Shown here one piece after another: positions 49,367 through 60,077 of a stretch of DNA of 64,000 nucleotides. A program made the translations under genes and the position numbers. Numbering within the stretch: the first letter of the stretch is position 1; the number at the start of each line of letters is the position of its first letter. The notes below the pieces were generated by a model. The model was not told the origin of the DNA. It made no database searches and saw only the letters and a list, made by a program, of their open reading frames with translations. Origin of the DNA: Tepidiphilus sp. J10 (GTDB lineage: Bacteria; Pseudomonadota; Gammaproteobacteria; Burkholderiales; Thiobacillaceae); assembly GCA_945897955.1 (NCBI GenBank), contig CAMDGQ010000005.1, forward strand, positions 1 through 64,000. The letters are read 5' to 3'.

Positions 49367-49771
49367 GTGTTACGCATGGCCTGGTTCAGGCGACAGCCGG
49401 AGCCTGGGCTGATCTTCCATTCGGATCGCGGCAGCCAATATTGCAGTCATGGGTTTCAGGGCGCGCTCAAGGGCTATGGAATGCAATCCTCGATGAGCCG
49501 CAAGGGAAACTGCTGGGACAATGCGCCAACCGAAAATTTGTGGGGCCGGTTGAAGGTCGGCAGGCTGTACGGCAGGAAGTTTGCAACCCGGCGAGAGGCC
49601 ATGGATGAGGTCATGGACTGGCTGACGTTCTACAACCACAAAAGATTGCACTCGACGCTGGAGTATGTCAGCCCCATGACGTTTGAGCAACGCTGGTTTG
49701 CGGCCTAGCAACAAGGCAGAAAGTCAGCATAATGGTCAGCCTATGGAGTCCGGAATTCAGGGGCAAGGTCA
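49367..49771 (+). mobile_element. IS3-family element, 3' fragment with OrfB end
   Basis: A 113-residue frame (49367-49708) is the C-terminal end of an IS3-type integrase: IFHSDRGSQYCS, SMSRKGNCWDNAPTENLWGRLK (the late Glu of DDE), FYNHKRLHSTLEYVSPMTFE. The first catalytic Asp and all of OrfA are absent. A likely right terminal repeat ends at 49771 (reverse strand TGACCTTGCCCCTGAATTCC). The left end is missing, so the element is immobile. Its frame continues from upstream sequence of the porin remnant. Confidence 0.8.
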
Positions 49772-50013
49772 GTGTCTATCGACGTTGCCGGGAACTGCTT
49801 TCAATCGTTCTCGGCGTTGCGCCATCGGCCGAGATTGAATCCCTCATCCGGCTTTCGCGCGAAGGCTGATCGCGCCCCCCTCAAGCCCTGGTCTGGGCCG
49901 CCTCGAAGCATGCCCCGAATACCTTGGCGAATCGGTAGGTTATCTGTAAGCAAGACGTGTCCATAACGTCAAATCGGGGATAGTTACTCTTAGACAATGT
50001 AAAGGAGACCATC

Positions 50014-50370
50014 ATGAAACTCACTACCCTGGCATTCGCCTTGATCGAAATCGCAACCGTATTACCCGTCAAGGCCAATTTTGACGAAAACAATTGGAGT
50101 CGCTCCGAACTGCTGTGGAACGAGGAGTACGACAACTATGTGGTAGCGCCCACGCTGAAGCCGGACATCTTTCTGGAACGCTTGGTCTGAAGCGATCACT
50201 ACACCGATTTCGTGCCTGTCGCCATGGCCTATATGGCCAAGTTGCGGGACTACCACGAACAGAAGGTCTGGAGTGAACAACAAGGCGCTTTTGTTGTGCG
50301 GGCGAGCATCAAACCATGTCCGAAATTGGGCGCGCAAACCGCTTTGATGCGTTTATCCAGACTTCATTGA
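50014..50370 (+). pseudogene. Small secreted-protein gene with an in-frame TGA
   Basis: An AAGGAG site precedes ATG 50014. The product has a signal-like MKLTTLAFALIEIATVLPVKA, then NWSRSELLWNEEYDNYV, and meets TGA at 50188-50190 after 58 codons. The same frame then stays open 59 more codons (SDHYTDFVPVAMAYMAKLRD and on) to TGA at 50370. Composition is similar on both sides of the stop, which suggests one interrupted gene, TGG to TGA for instance. Selenocysteine is possible but unsupported. It lies beside IS and porin debris. No family recognised. Confidence 0.5.
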
Positions 50371-50442
50371 TCAACCAGCTGTGCAGCAATTGGCCTGACT
50401 GCACCCTCCAACCGCCACATTCACATCGAAAGGGGAAAGTTC

Positions 50443-50934
50443 ATGTCACTCACCCTTATTCCCACAAAGACAGCGGCTTTCGGAGCCTGGCCCATGTATG
50501 CGGCAACGAACGTTTCCGAATTCGGCGCCAGCGAGGAATCAAGCATTTCCCATGCTGAAAGCATCTATACGGTGATTCTGGCCAGCGGCACGGAAGATGG
50601 CGGCAAACGTGCCACTCTGGCCCTTTCCATGGCTTGCACGGCACTCTCCATGAACTTGACAACACATCTTTTCCTGGTCGGCGCGGGCAGTATCTGGGCC
50701 TACCAGGGGCATGCCGATTGCATTCAGGTAGACGGTTTTCCGGCATTGGATGAGTTACTGGGAAGCTTTGTCGACCTGGGTGGAAATCTGGCCGTCTGTT
50801 CAACCTGCAATCAATCCCTTTGCCACGCCAACGGCAGCCAGGAAAAGACGTTTACCCGCCGCCCGGGCGTTCAGATCCAGGGAATGGCAACAGCGATAGC
50901 GCATCTCATGCAAGGACGCGCCGTCACTTTTTAA
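50443..50934 (+). CDS. DsrE/DsrF-like sulfur-relay family protein
   Basis: The 163-residue protein has an extra N-terminal segment of about 40 residues, then the DsrE-type Rossmann core IYTVILASGTEDGGKRATLAL, HLFLVGAGSIWAY, FPALDELLGSFVDLGGNLAVCSTC with the conserved Cys placed as in DsrE/TusD, and a further Cys in NQSLCHANG. Such proteins carry persulfide sulfur in sulfur oxidation or tRNA thiolation. GGGGAAAG precedes the ATG. No dsr, sox or tus partners are near. Function inferred from the family. Confidence 0.75.
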   Translation: MSLTLIPTKTAAFGAWPMYAATNVSEFGASEESSISHAESIYTVILASGTEDGGKRATLALSMACTALSMNLTTHLFLVGAGSIWAYQGHADCIQVDGFPALDELLGSFVDLGGNLAVCSTCNQSLCHANGSQEKTFTRRPGVQIQGMATAIAHLMQGRAVTF

Positions 50935-51065
50935 GCACGCAACTTCAACTTCTATTACCTGTTCAAGGAGGAGGCTTCCTATCTTCGATATCAGGCCCAT
51001 ATGGATTTCGCAGCCAAAATTTTCTTGTTACCCGCATACAAGCGCGAATTGTCCATAATCAGTGC

Positions 51066-52310
51066 ATGCCCACCGATCAACTCGCCACCCTGTATCCCTT
51101 CCTGACCAGCCTTGCCATCGGCCTGCTTATCGGCCTGGAACGCGAACGTTCGCCGGCTGCCCGCGCCGGATTACGCACTTTTTCGCTGGTCGCGCTGGCC
51201 GGCACGCTGGGTGCATTGTTGTCGGAAAAAACCGGCGCGCCTTGGCTTCTTGGCGCCGGGTTGATGGTGATGGGCGGCATGATGGTGGCGGCCTATTTCA
51301 AGGACTCCGAGGTGGACGACCCCGGCACCACAACAGTTGCTGCCGTCGTCGTGTGTTACGCGCTCGGGGCGATGGTCTGGTTCGATCTGGAGCAACTCGC
51401 GGTGACACTGGCGATCCTGACCACCGCCCTGCTCTACTTCAAGCCGGAGCTGCGCGGTGTGTCGCGCAATCTCACCCGCCTTGATCTGGTTTCCATCCTG
51501 CAATTCTCGGTGCTGTCGTTCGTCATCCTGCCGATTCTGCCGAATCAGGATTATGGCCCTTACGACGCGCTCAACCCGTATCAAATCTGGTGGATGGTAG
51601 TGCTGATCTCAGGTCTGTCGCTGGCCGGCTATGCCGCCCTTCGCGTCGCCGGCCAACGCCAGGGAACGTTGCTGACTGGCCTCTTCGGCGGCATCGCATC
51701 AAGCACGGCAACCACGCTGGCGTTTTCCCGACATGGCCGCGACTCGCCACAACTGGCCGGCATGGCGGCGCTGGTGATCCTGCTGGCCAATTGGGTATTG
51801 CTGATCCGCCTGAGCGTTCTGGTCGCGTTGTTGGCACCGAATATGCTGCAGTCAATGCTGCCGCTGCTGGGTAGCGGCGCGCTGGCCGGATTGGTGATGA
51901 TTTACCTTGCCTGGCGGCGGCTCGGCCGACAGAACGACGCGCCGGTACTGGAAATGAAAAACCCGACCGAAATCCGCGCCGCGTTGAGCTTTGGCCTGCT
52001 CTATGCCGGCGTGCTGTTTGCTGCCGCCTGGTTGTCGGATCTGGTCGGCAGCCAGGGGGTTTATGCCGTGGCGCTGGTTTCCGGGTTGACCGATGTTGAT
52101 GCCATCACCCTGTCCAGTTTGCGATTGTTCAATCTAGGCAACCTGGCAAGCGACCAAACCGCCACTGCCATCCTGCTCGCGATCGTCTCGAATATCGCGT
52201 TCAAAAGCGGGCTGGCCAGCGTCATCGGCGGTGCCGCGCTGGCCCGTCGTGTGCTGCCTGGCATGGCTGCGGTGGCGGTTGGGCTGGTTGTCGGCTGGCT
52301 GCTGATCTGA
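51066..52310 (+). CDS. MgtC/SapB-like membrane protein with DUF4010
   Basis: The 414-residue protein starts with FLTSLAIGLLIGLERER, the MgtC/SapB motif, and continues into a long DUF4010 membrane domain (FGGIASSTATTLAFSRH, LVSGLTDVDAITLSSLRL). About ten membrane segments are seen. A transport or ion-stress role is assumed. The ATG at 51066 begins at the family start. No neighbour suggests a substrate. Confidence 0.88.
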   Translation: MPTDQLATLYPFLTSLAIGLLIGLERERSPAARAGLRTFSLVALAGTLGALLSEKTGAPWLLGAGLMVMGGMMVAAYFKDSEVDDPGTTTVAAVVVCYALGAMVWFDLEQLAVTLAILTTALLYFKPELRGVSRNLTRLDLVSILQFSVLSFVILPILPNQDYGPYDALNPYQIWWMVVLISGLSLAGYAALRVAGQRQGTLLTGLFGGIASSTATTLAFSRHGRDSPQLAGMAALVILLANWVLLIRLSVLVALLAPNMLQSMLPLLGSGALAGLVMIYLAWRRLGRQNDAPVLEMKNPTEIRAALSFGLLYAGVLFAAAWLSDLVGSQGVYAVALVSGLTDVDAITLSSLRLFNLGNLASDQTATAILLAIVSNIAFKSGLASVIGGAALARRVLPGMAAVAVGLVVGWLLI

Positions 52311-52390
52311 TCAGCAGAATCAACCTGGCAAACTCAGTTGAGCGCGGATTTTTCTCCGTGAAGCCTCCTGGATACTGCGCTCCCGCAACG

Positions 52391-52416
52391 CTCGCGCCGC
52401 AAGCGGTCGCTCCTAC
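52391..52416. repeat. REP-like palindromic repeat
   Basis: Minus-strand GTAGGAGCGACCGCTTGCGG followed by CGCGAG is a form of the dispersed GTAGGAGCG repeat common between genes in Proteobacteria. It lies 27 bases past the der stop and may shape its 3' end. Confidence 0.5.
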
Positions 52417-52442
52417 CACGCGGACAACTGCCGGATATAGGA

Positions 52443-53840
52443 TCAACGTTTGAGGTGCTGCGGCCGCCGCTTGCTGTCGCGCTGCGCGGTGCGTTCCTGA
52501 CGCGGTGTCAGGGGTTTGACATCACGCGCCTCGAACGGGTTGTGGCCTGATTTGAACTCGACCCGCAACGGCGTGCCTTGCAGGCTGAAGGTGGTACGGA
52601 AGATGTTCTCCAGATAGCGTTTATAGCTTTGCGAGATGCCTTCCAGATGGTTGCCGTGAATGATGATGATGGGTGGATTGCTGCCGCCTTGGTGGGCGTA
52701 TTTCGGCTTCGGCCGGAACAGGCCGGACTTGGGCGGCGTGTGCTGCGCGACCGCATCGAGCAAGACGCGGGTCAGGCGCGGTGTCGCCAGTTTCGCCATC
52801 GCGGCGGCATAGGCTTCATCAACCGACTTCAACACTTCCGTGATGCCCTGTGCGCGCAATGCGGAAATGAAGTGAAAGCGGGCAAACGACAGGAATTCCA
52901 TGCGCCGGGTCAGTTCACGCTTGATCTGCTCGCGGTCATAACTGTCCATGCCGTCCCACTTGTTGACCGCCACCACCAGCGCGCGGCCGGCTTCCAGCAC
53001 AAAGCCGGCGAGGTGCGCATCCTGATCCGAGATTTCCTGCTGTGCATCGAGCACCAGCACCACCACGTTGGCGTCTTCAATGGCTTGCAGGGTCTTGATC
53101 ACGGAAAACTTTTCGATCGCCTCGGTGACCCGCCCTTTGCGCCGCACACCGGCGGTGTCGATCAGCGTATACGGCTTGCCGTTGCGTTCGAAATCAACAT
53201 AGATCGAGTCGCGCGTCGTGCCAGGCTGGTCGAAGGCGATGACCCGCTCTTCGCCGACGAAGGTGTTGACCAGCGTCGACTTGCCGACGTTGGGACGACC
53301 GACGATGGCGATCTTCGGGTGCTGGACTTCGGCGTCTTCGGCGGCATCCGGGAATGGCTCCATCACCAGATCGATCAACTCGCGCACGCCTTCACCATGC
53401 GCACCGGACACGGCAACCGGCTGGCCGAGGCCGAGTTCATGGAATTCGGCCGTCACCACGCCGGCGTTCATGCCCTCGGTCTTGTTCACCGCTAGCAATA
53501 CCGGCCGCCCGCTACGACGCAGTTTGTCGGCGATGATCATGTCCTGCGGCGTAATACCGGAACGGCCATCGACCAGGAAGATGACCGCATCGCCTTCGGC
53601 TACGGCCTGCATGGTCTGCTTCGCCATTTCGGCCAGGATGCCGGACTCGGCAACCGGTTCAAAGCCGCCGGTATCAACCACCAGATACGGCTTTGAACCA
53701 ATGCGGCCGTGGCCATAATGGCGATCGCGGGTGAGGCCCGGTAAATCATGCACCAGCGCATCCCGCGTCTTGGTCAGACGATTGAACAACGTGGATTTGC
53801 CGACATTGGGTCGGCCGACCAATACGAGGGTGGGTTTCAT
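52443..53840 (-). CDS. der: Ribosome-assembly GTPase Der (EngA)
   Basis: The 465-residue protein has two tandem GTPase domains, each with [10 protein letters not shown] (residues 8-17 and about 185-194), DTGGF/DTAGV, NKTEG and NKWDG, then a KH-like C-terminal domain and a basic tail ([15 protein letters not shown]). It assists 50S assembly. It closes the minus-strand block from ndk. The 53-base gap to bamB contains no terminator. Confidence 0.97.
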   Translation of the reverse strand: MKPTLVLVGRPNVGKSTLFNRLTKTRDALVHDLPGLTRDRHYGHGRIGSKPYLVVDTGGFEPVAESGILAEMAKQTMQAVAEGDAVIFLVDGRSGITPQDMIIADKLRRSGRPVLLAVNKTEGMNAGVVTAEFHELGLGQPVAVSGAHGEGVRELIDLVMEPFPDAAEDAEVQHPKIAIVGRPNVGKSTLVNTFVGEERVIAFDQPGTTRDSIYVDFERNGKPYTLIDTAGVRRKGRVTEAIEKFSVIKTLQAIEDANVVVLVLDAQQEISDQDAHLAGFVLEAGRALVVAVNKWDGMDSYDREQIKRELTRRMEFLSFARFHFISALRAQGITEVLKSVDEAYAAAMAKLATPRLTRVLLDAVAQHTPPKSGLFRPKPKYAHQGGSNPPIIIIHGNHLEGISQSYKRYLENIFRTTFSLQGTPLRVEFKSGHNPFEARDVKPLTPRQERTAQRDSKRRPQHLKR

Positions 53841-53893
53841 AATTGCAGGTTAGGTGTTGTAGCGTGGCTGCCAAGCAGCAGACCACGTCGTCT

Positions 53894-55045
53894 TTACTGG
53901 AGACGGTAGGCGAATAAGCCGCCATTCGCAGTCTGCACGAGCAGGCCGGATTTGAGCGGAAGCATGACACTGTTGATCGGGCTGCCGTCACTCGCCACGC
54001 GGGCGGCAAAACTACCGTCTTCGGTATTGAGCAGATGTATCTGGCCCTGAAAATCGCCCACTGCGACAAAGCGTTCAGCCACGGCAACCGGGCTGGACAA
54101 CTTGCGATCGCGCAGTTTGTCCTGTTTCCAGGGATTCGTACCGCGTGCCTTGTCAAATGCCGACACAGCGCCGTGTTCATCGGCAGCAAAGACATAACGT
54201 TCGTCCATCGCGACACCACGCGGAGCGGAAAAATCGCGAACCCAGGCAACTTCGCCGGAAACCTGACCAATGCAGCCAACACGGCCCTGGAACGCGCCGG
54301 CACAGATCAGCCCATCATCCAGCGCAAGCGGCCCGACAACATCTGCGATCCGTTCCAGTTCGGTGGCGCCGCGAGGCAATGCCACATTGGCTTCCCATAA
54401 CGGTGCGCCATTGTTCAGCGCCAGCGCAGTCAGTTTGCCGCCGGCATGACCGGCAAATACGGCATTGCTGGCCAGCAGCAGATGGCTTTGTTCGCGCAGC
54501 ATCAATACCGGCAAAGTGCGGTTATAGCTCCAGCGTTGTTTGCCGGTGGCGCTTTCAAGCAGAAACACCTTGCCGTCATTCGAACGTGCCACTACAACAC
54601 CATTTTCGGCAATCGGCGGCGTCAGAATTTCACCTGAAAGTTTGGTGCTCCAAACTGGCGCGCCATCGCTGCTCTTGAACGCCAGCAACATGCCTTTTGG
54701 CGTTCCCACCAGCACTAGTTCGTCGCCAATGCCGACCCCCGCCGACAACATCTGGTCGGCATCGATGCGCCATATTTCGCGCCCAGAAGCCAGGTCGAGT
54801 TTGACGATCTTGCCTTCCCGGCCGGCGGCATAGACTGCTTGACCATCGCTTTCCGGCGAGAAGGCGAATGGACTACCGGCGCCGACATTGGCATCCCAAG
54901 CCTTGACCAACGTGACACTGGGCTTGAACTCAACCAGTTCGGCCGGTTTGATCAGCGGTGCATCTGATCCGAACCAACCGCCGATGGTCGAGCAGCCAGA
55001 CAGCAGAGCCGCGAGCGCGATCAGAACAGAAGCGAGTTTCAGCAC
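53894..55045 (-). CDS. bamB: Outer-membrane assembly lipoprotein BamB
   Basis: The 383-residue protein has a lipobox LLSGC near residue 18, then PQQ-like beta-propeller repeats (VYAAGREGKIVKLDLASGREIWR and similar; words such as GxPVWS and GxxxxLD recur). It assists the BamA machine. It lies one base after yfgM and before der, the standard order. Confidence 0.95.
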   Translation of the reverse strand: MLKLASVLIALAALLSGCSTIGGWFGSDAPLIKPAELVEFKPSVTLVKAWDANVGAGSPFAFSPESDGQAVYAAGREGKIVKLDLASGREIWRIDADQMLSAGVGIGDELVLVGTPKGMLLAFKSSDGAPVWSTKLSGEILTPPIAENGVVVARSNDGKVFLLESATGKQRWSYNRTLPVLMLREQSHLLLASNAVFAGHAGGKLTALALNNGAPLWEANVALPRGATELERIADVVGPLALDDGLICAGAFQGRVGCIGQVSGEVAWVRDFSAPRGVAMDERYVFAADEHGAVSAFDKARGTNPWKQDKLRDRKLSSPVAVAERFVAVGDFQGQIHLLNTEDGSFAARVASDGSPINSVMLPLKSGLLVQTANGGLFAYRLQ

Positions 55046-55046
55046 A

Positions 55047-55676
55047 TCAGCCTCCCAGGCTATCGAGGCGAATTTCTACCAACGGTTTGAGCGAACTTGT
55101 ATCGCCCAGCTTCTCCAAAGCCAGCTTGTAGGCCGTACGCGCCTCGGCATCCTTGCCCTGCGCGGCCAGGACATCGCCCTTGAGTTGTTCGGCAAGGCCC
55201 TGGAAGGCGGGATCGAATGCGTCTTCCAGCAATTTCAATGCGCCAGGCAAATCCTTTTCTTCAAACAACAGTGTCGCCAAACGCAAACGCGCCAACTGCT
55301 TGACGCCATCATCACGCGCATGATCGAGCGCGAATTCGTATTGCGCACGCGCGCTCTTGCTGTCGCCAGCCTCCATATTGATCCGCCCGGCAAGCCAGGC
55401 GGCAGGAGCGCCATAGGCACTGCCAGCATGCTTCTCCATGATTTGGGCGGTGACTGCCTTGGCCGTTTTCAGATCATTCATGCTGGCCGCCTGAATCGAC
55501 TGATCAAACAGCATGGAAGCTTCCGCCGCCTGAGTGTGGGTCCAGGTCTGCCAGGCACGCCAGCCGGCGACAACCAGCAGGAAAACAGTGACCCCCCAGA
55601 TAACCTTGCTGCCATTCTGTTTCCACCAGGCTTTCGCCTCATCTACCTGTTCCTGTTCTTCAAGATCGAGCGCCAT
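55047..55676 (-). CDS. yfgM: YfgM-type tetratricopeptide membrane protein
   Basis: The 209-residue protein has an N-terminal helix (VIWGVTVFLLVVAGWRAW, about 26-43) and a periplasmic TPR-like body (DLPGALKLLEDAFD, DVLAAQGKDAEARTAYKLAL). YfgM works with SecYEG and periplasmic chaperones. It sits between hisS and bamB with one-base and 12-base gaps. Confidence 0.92.
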   Translation of the reverse strand: MALDLEEQEQVDEAKAWWKQNGSKVIWGVTVFLLVVAGWRAWQTWTHTQAAEASMLFDQSIQAASMNDLKTAKAVTAQIMEKHAGSAYGAPAAWLAGRINMEAGDSKSARAQYEFALDHARDDGVKQLARLRLATLLFEEKDLPGALKLLEDAFDPAFQGLAEQLKGDVLAAQGKDAEARTAYKLALEKLGDTSSLKPLVEIRLDSLGG

Positions 55677-55688
55677 TGCCTATCCCTT

Positions 55689-56969
<1,281 letters not shown>

Positions 56970-56974
56970 CTTGC

Positions 56975-57072
56975 GGTGAAGGGTGAAGGGTGAAATGTGA
57001 AACGTGAAACGTGAAACGTGAAAGCGCGCGGCTTCACCTTTCAGATTTCACTTTTCACTTTTCACTTTTCAC
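56975..57072. repeat. Heptamer repeat array forming an inverted pair
   Basis: The left arm repeats GTGAAAC/GTGAAGG words (GTGAAACGTGAAACGTGAAA within 56975-57024); after GCGCGCGGCTTCACC the right arm repeats TTTCACT (CTTTTCACTTTTCACTTTTC to 57072). The arms are imperfect complements, so the transcript can fold into a long hairpin between ispG and hisS. Copy number probably varies. Confidence 0.8.
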
Positions 57073-58301
57073 GCCTTTCCTCCATAGGTTCGTTGAACAT
57101 AATCATCGACGATGGCCTGGAACTCTTCGGCGATGCGGTCGCCCTTCAGCGTCACCGTCTTGTGGCCATCGACATACACCGGCGCCACCGGGGTTTCGCC
57201 GGTACCGGGCAGGCTGATGCCGATGTTGGCATGCTTGCTTTCGCCGGGGCCGTTGACCACGCACCCCATCACCGCGACGTTCATTGTCTCGACACCGGGA
57301 TACTGCTTGCGCCAGATTGGCATCTGGCTGCGCAGCCAGTTCTGGATGTTCTGCGCCAGCTCCTGGAATACCGTGCTGGTGGTGCGGCCGCAACCTGGAC
57401 AGGCGGTGACCAGCGGCGTAAACGAACGAATGCCGAGAACCTGCAGGATTTCCTGCGCCACCTGGACTTCAGTGGTGCGAGACTCACTTGGTTGCGGCGT
57501 CAGCGAAACACGGATGGTGTCGCCGATGCCTTCCTGCAGCAGCAAAGCCAGCGCCGCCGACGAGGCGACGATACCCTTGCTGCCCATGCCTGCTTCGGTC
57601 AGGCCGAGATGCAGTGCGTAATCGCTGCGTGAGGCGAGATCGAGATACACCTTGACCAGATCCTGCACGCCCGACAACTTGCAGGACAGGATGATGCGAT
57701 CGCCTGGCAAACCGAGTTCCTCGGCGCGACGGGCGGAGTCCAGCGCGGAGGTGATCAGCGCATTGCGCATAACATATTCCGGCGTGTGCGGCTGCGGTCG
57801 CTTGGCATTCTCGTCCATCATCCGGGCCAGCAATTCCTGATCCAGACTGCCCCAGTTGACGCCGATGCGCACCGCCTTGCCATATCGAGCGGCAGCTTCG
57901 ACCAGAACCGCGAATTGCTCGTCTTTCTTGGCGCCACGGCCGACATTGCCCGGATTGATGCGCAGCTTGGCCAGCGCTTCGGCGCATTCCGGCACCGCCT
58001 TGATCAAACGATGGCCATTGAAATGGAAGTCACCGATCAGCGGCACATTGCAGCCAAGCGCATCCAGCTTTTCCCGGATCACCGGCACCGCGCGCGCGGT
58101 TTCCTCGGTATTGACAGTCAGCCGGACCAGTTCCGAACCAGCCTGCCAGAGTGCATGCACCTGGGCGACCGTGCCGGCGATATCGGCGGTATCGGTATTG
58201 GTCATCGACTGCACCACCACCGGCGCACCACCGCCAACCGGCACATGCCCCACCAGCACGCGGCGGGTGGGACGACGAACGATGGATGTAATCAAGCTCA
58301 T
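57069..58301 (-). CDS. ispG: HMB-PP synthase IspG (GcpE)
   Basis: From [10 protein letters not shown] the product is 410 residues. It reduces MEcPP to HMB-PP in the MEP isoprenoid pathway with a [4Fe-4S] cluster; cysteines lie in TACPGCGR and CVVNGPGE. The N-terminal TIM barrel shows [16 protein letters not shown] precedes the ATG at 58301; a TTG at 58322 would overlap rodZ. Its 3' end runs into the repeat array. Confidence 0.97.
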   Translation of the reverse strand: MSLITSIVRRPTRRVLVGHVPVGGGAPVVVQSMTNTDTADIAGTVAQVHALWQAGSELVRLTVNTEETARAVPVIREKLDALGCNVPLIGDFHFNGHRLIKAVPECAEALAKLRINPGNVGRGAKKDEQFAVLVEAAARYGKAVRIGVNWGSLDQELLARMMDENAKRPQPHTPEYVMRNALITSALDSARRAEELGLPGDRIILSCKLSGVQDLVKVYLDLASRSDYALHLGLTEAGMGSKGIVASSAALALLLQEGIGDTIRVSLTPQPSESRTTEVQVAQEILQVLGIRSFTPLVTACPGCGRTTSTVFQELAQNIQNWLRSQMPIWRKQYPGVETMNVAVMGCVVNGPGESKHANIGISLPGTGETPVAPVYVDGHKTVTLKGDRIAEEFQAIVDDYVQRTYGGKA

Positions 58302-58314
58302 GCGGAAACTCCGA

Positions 58315-59253
58315 TCATTCAAGGGTCAGCCGTGCCACTTTCTGGCCGATGAAAGGGGCCAGATCAATGCTGTGACCGTTATAAGTCAGCTTGACCAGTG
58401 CGGCTTCGCCAACCACCAGGCGAAACGGCGGCATACCGGAAAAAGCTTCCGCCGTACCGGCAAGTACCAATTTCGAAAAACGCGCGCCCTTGGCATCGAC
58501 AACCTGAATCCAGGCATCTGTGACCGGTTCGAAACGCATGCTGCGGGTAGCCGCTTTGGTGTCGGCATTAACGTTGACCGCCGGACTGATCGCTTCCGGA
58601 GCCATGGGTTGAACCGGCGGCGTCCTGGTGACGGCTTCCGGCGAACCTGTTGCAGCGGAATCATTCGGCATTATTGGCACCGGTGCAGGCAGCGCAGCCG
58701 TTTGCCCAGGCACTTGATTGACATCCGAGTTTGGTGCGCTTGCATCAGGTAGCGGTGTGATGCTGGGTGCTATAAGAGTCCCCCCGGGTTGATCATCCAA
58801 GCCAGCAACCACGCTGGAAGGTTCGCTCAGGCCGATCGCTGGTGGGGTCGTGATCAAAGCATCTTCACCCTGGCGCAACCAGTAATAGAGCGCAACCACC
58901 AGCAACAGGAAAAACGTCAACGCGATGACCGGATACACCAGCCAGATACGAATACCACTGGACCCGACAGTCAAGCCGGCGTTGGGCGCGGTAATCGTCT
59001 CCGAAACTTCGGCCTGAGCATCGACCGGCGCGATCAAGCTATCCGGTTCAATACCGACCAAACGGGCATAGTTGCGGACAAATCCACGCACAAAGACTTC
59101 ACTTGGCAAATGGCCGAAATCTTCCTGCTCCAGCGCCTCAATCTGACGCGCGGTCAACTTGAGCTTGGCGGCGACATCCGACTGCGTAAGATTTCTGGCT
59201 TCACGAGCGGCTTTCAAACTGCCGCCGAAATTGGCCTGAAACACCTCTCTCAT
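58315..59253 (-). CDS. rodZ: RodZ-like helix-turn-helix cell-shape protein
   Basis: The 312-residue protein has an N-terminal HTH ([20 protein letters not shown]), a membrane helix ([22 protein letters not shown], trimmed) near residue 115-135, a Pro/Ala-rich periplasmic stretch and a C-terminal DUF4115 domain ([19 protein letters not shown]). It links MreB to the wall machinery. It overlaps pilW by four bases. Confidence 0.93.
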   Translation of the reverse strand: MREVFQANFGGSLKAAREARNLTQSDVAAKLKLTARQIEALEQEDFGHLPSEVFVRGFVRNYARLVGIEPDSLIAPVDAQAEVSETITAPNAGLTVGSSGIRIWLVYPVIALTFFLLLVVALYYWLRQGEDALITTPPAIGLSEPSSVVAGLDDQPGGTLIAPSITPLPDASAPNSDVNQVPGQTAALPAPVPIMPNDSAATGSPEAVTRTPPVQPMAPEAISPAVNVNADTKAATRSMRFEPVTDAWIQVVDAKGARFSKLVLAGTAEAFSGMPPFRLVVGEAALVKLTYNGHSIDLAPFIGQKVARLTLE

Positions 59254-60077
59254 AACAGGCTCCCGGCTTGATCATACTGCCCGTTGAGCAACCATTGCGC
59301 CTGGATTGCTTCGGGATAACGACGCCGCAACAAGGCGCCAAAGTTGGCCTCGGCCTCATGGTCGCCAAGTTTGCGTTCGGCGCGCACACCCAACCAAAGT
59401 GCTTGCGGTCCGAGTGCAGCGAGTTCGCTGAATTGGGCGCTGTACTGACGCAACAGCGTGCGTGCAGCAAGCCAGCGATCCTGCCGGAAATGCAATTCCG
59501 CCATGCCCAGCAGCGCGGTGGATTGGTTCGGCACCCGTTTCAGCGCGCGCGTGAAATAAATCTCAGCCTGCGCCCTGTCACCCTTTTCAAGCGCGCAATT
59601 ACCTGCATTGGCGAGGGCCATTTCCGGCGTCGAATACAAGGAATTGGTCAAAGCCAACTCGGAATGCTTCAAAGACTCCGCCACTCGGCCACGTTGGCAC
59701 AGAAATAACGCAAAGTTGTTATGCGCTTCGGAATAATTGGGCGACAACTCGATCGCTCGCCGAAAATGGCTTTCCGCCTCCTTGTCTTCCCGCAACTGAG
59801 CATGCACCAGCCCCAGAATGCTGTAAGCCGGAGCGTAGCGACCATCCGAGGCGAGCGCGATGCGCAACTCCTGTAATGCCACCGCGTACTGACCACGCTG
59901 AAAGTAGCTGGCGCCGAGTTCGGTATGCAGCCGCGCACTGGGGTTATCTTCACTCGCCGCGCGGGCTTCCATACTGCCGCCACCGCCCGACGGCTGCGAG
60001 GTTGCGCACCCCGCCAGCAACACGAGCAGACTGATCGAAAGACCCAATCTGAAACGCAACAATGCAGCTTGCTTCAT
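59250..60077 (-). CDS. pilW: Type IV pilus secretin-pilot lipoprotein PilW/PilF
   Basis: From MKQAALLRF the product is 275 residues with a lipobox LLAGC near residue 24 and TPR repeats ([22 protein letters not shown], trimmed; [16 protein letters not shown]). The family places the pilus secretin PilQ. It overlaps rlmN and rodZ by four bases each. No other pilus genes are in the window. A longer start at 60146 would remove the signal peptide. Confidence 0.92.
   Translation of the reverse strand: MKQAALLRFRLGLSISLLVLLAGCATSQPSGGGGSMEARAASEDNPSARLHTELGASYFQRGQYAVALQELRIALASDGRYAPAYSILGLVHAQLREDKEAESHFRRAIELSPNYSEAHNNFALFLCQRGRVAESLKHSELALTNSLYSTPEMALANAGNCALEKGDRAQAEIYFTRALKRVPNQSTALLGMAELHFRQDRWLAARTLLRQYSAQFSELAALGPQALWLGVRAERKLGDHEAEANFGALLRRRYPEAIQAQWLLNGQYDQAGSLL

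Noticed and set aside
50188-50190. Selenocysteine codon
   Set aside because: No convincing SECIS hairpin after the TGA, no Sec-protein family match, and IS debris nearby favours a nonsense mutation. Kept only as a possibility in the finding.
56975-57072. CRISPR-like array
   Set aside because: Units are 7 bases, not 24-40, with no spacers and no cas genes.
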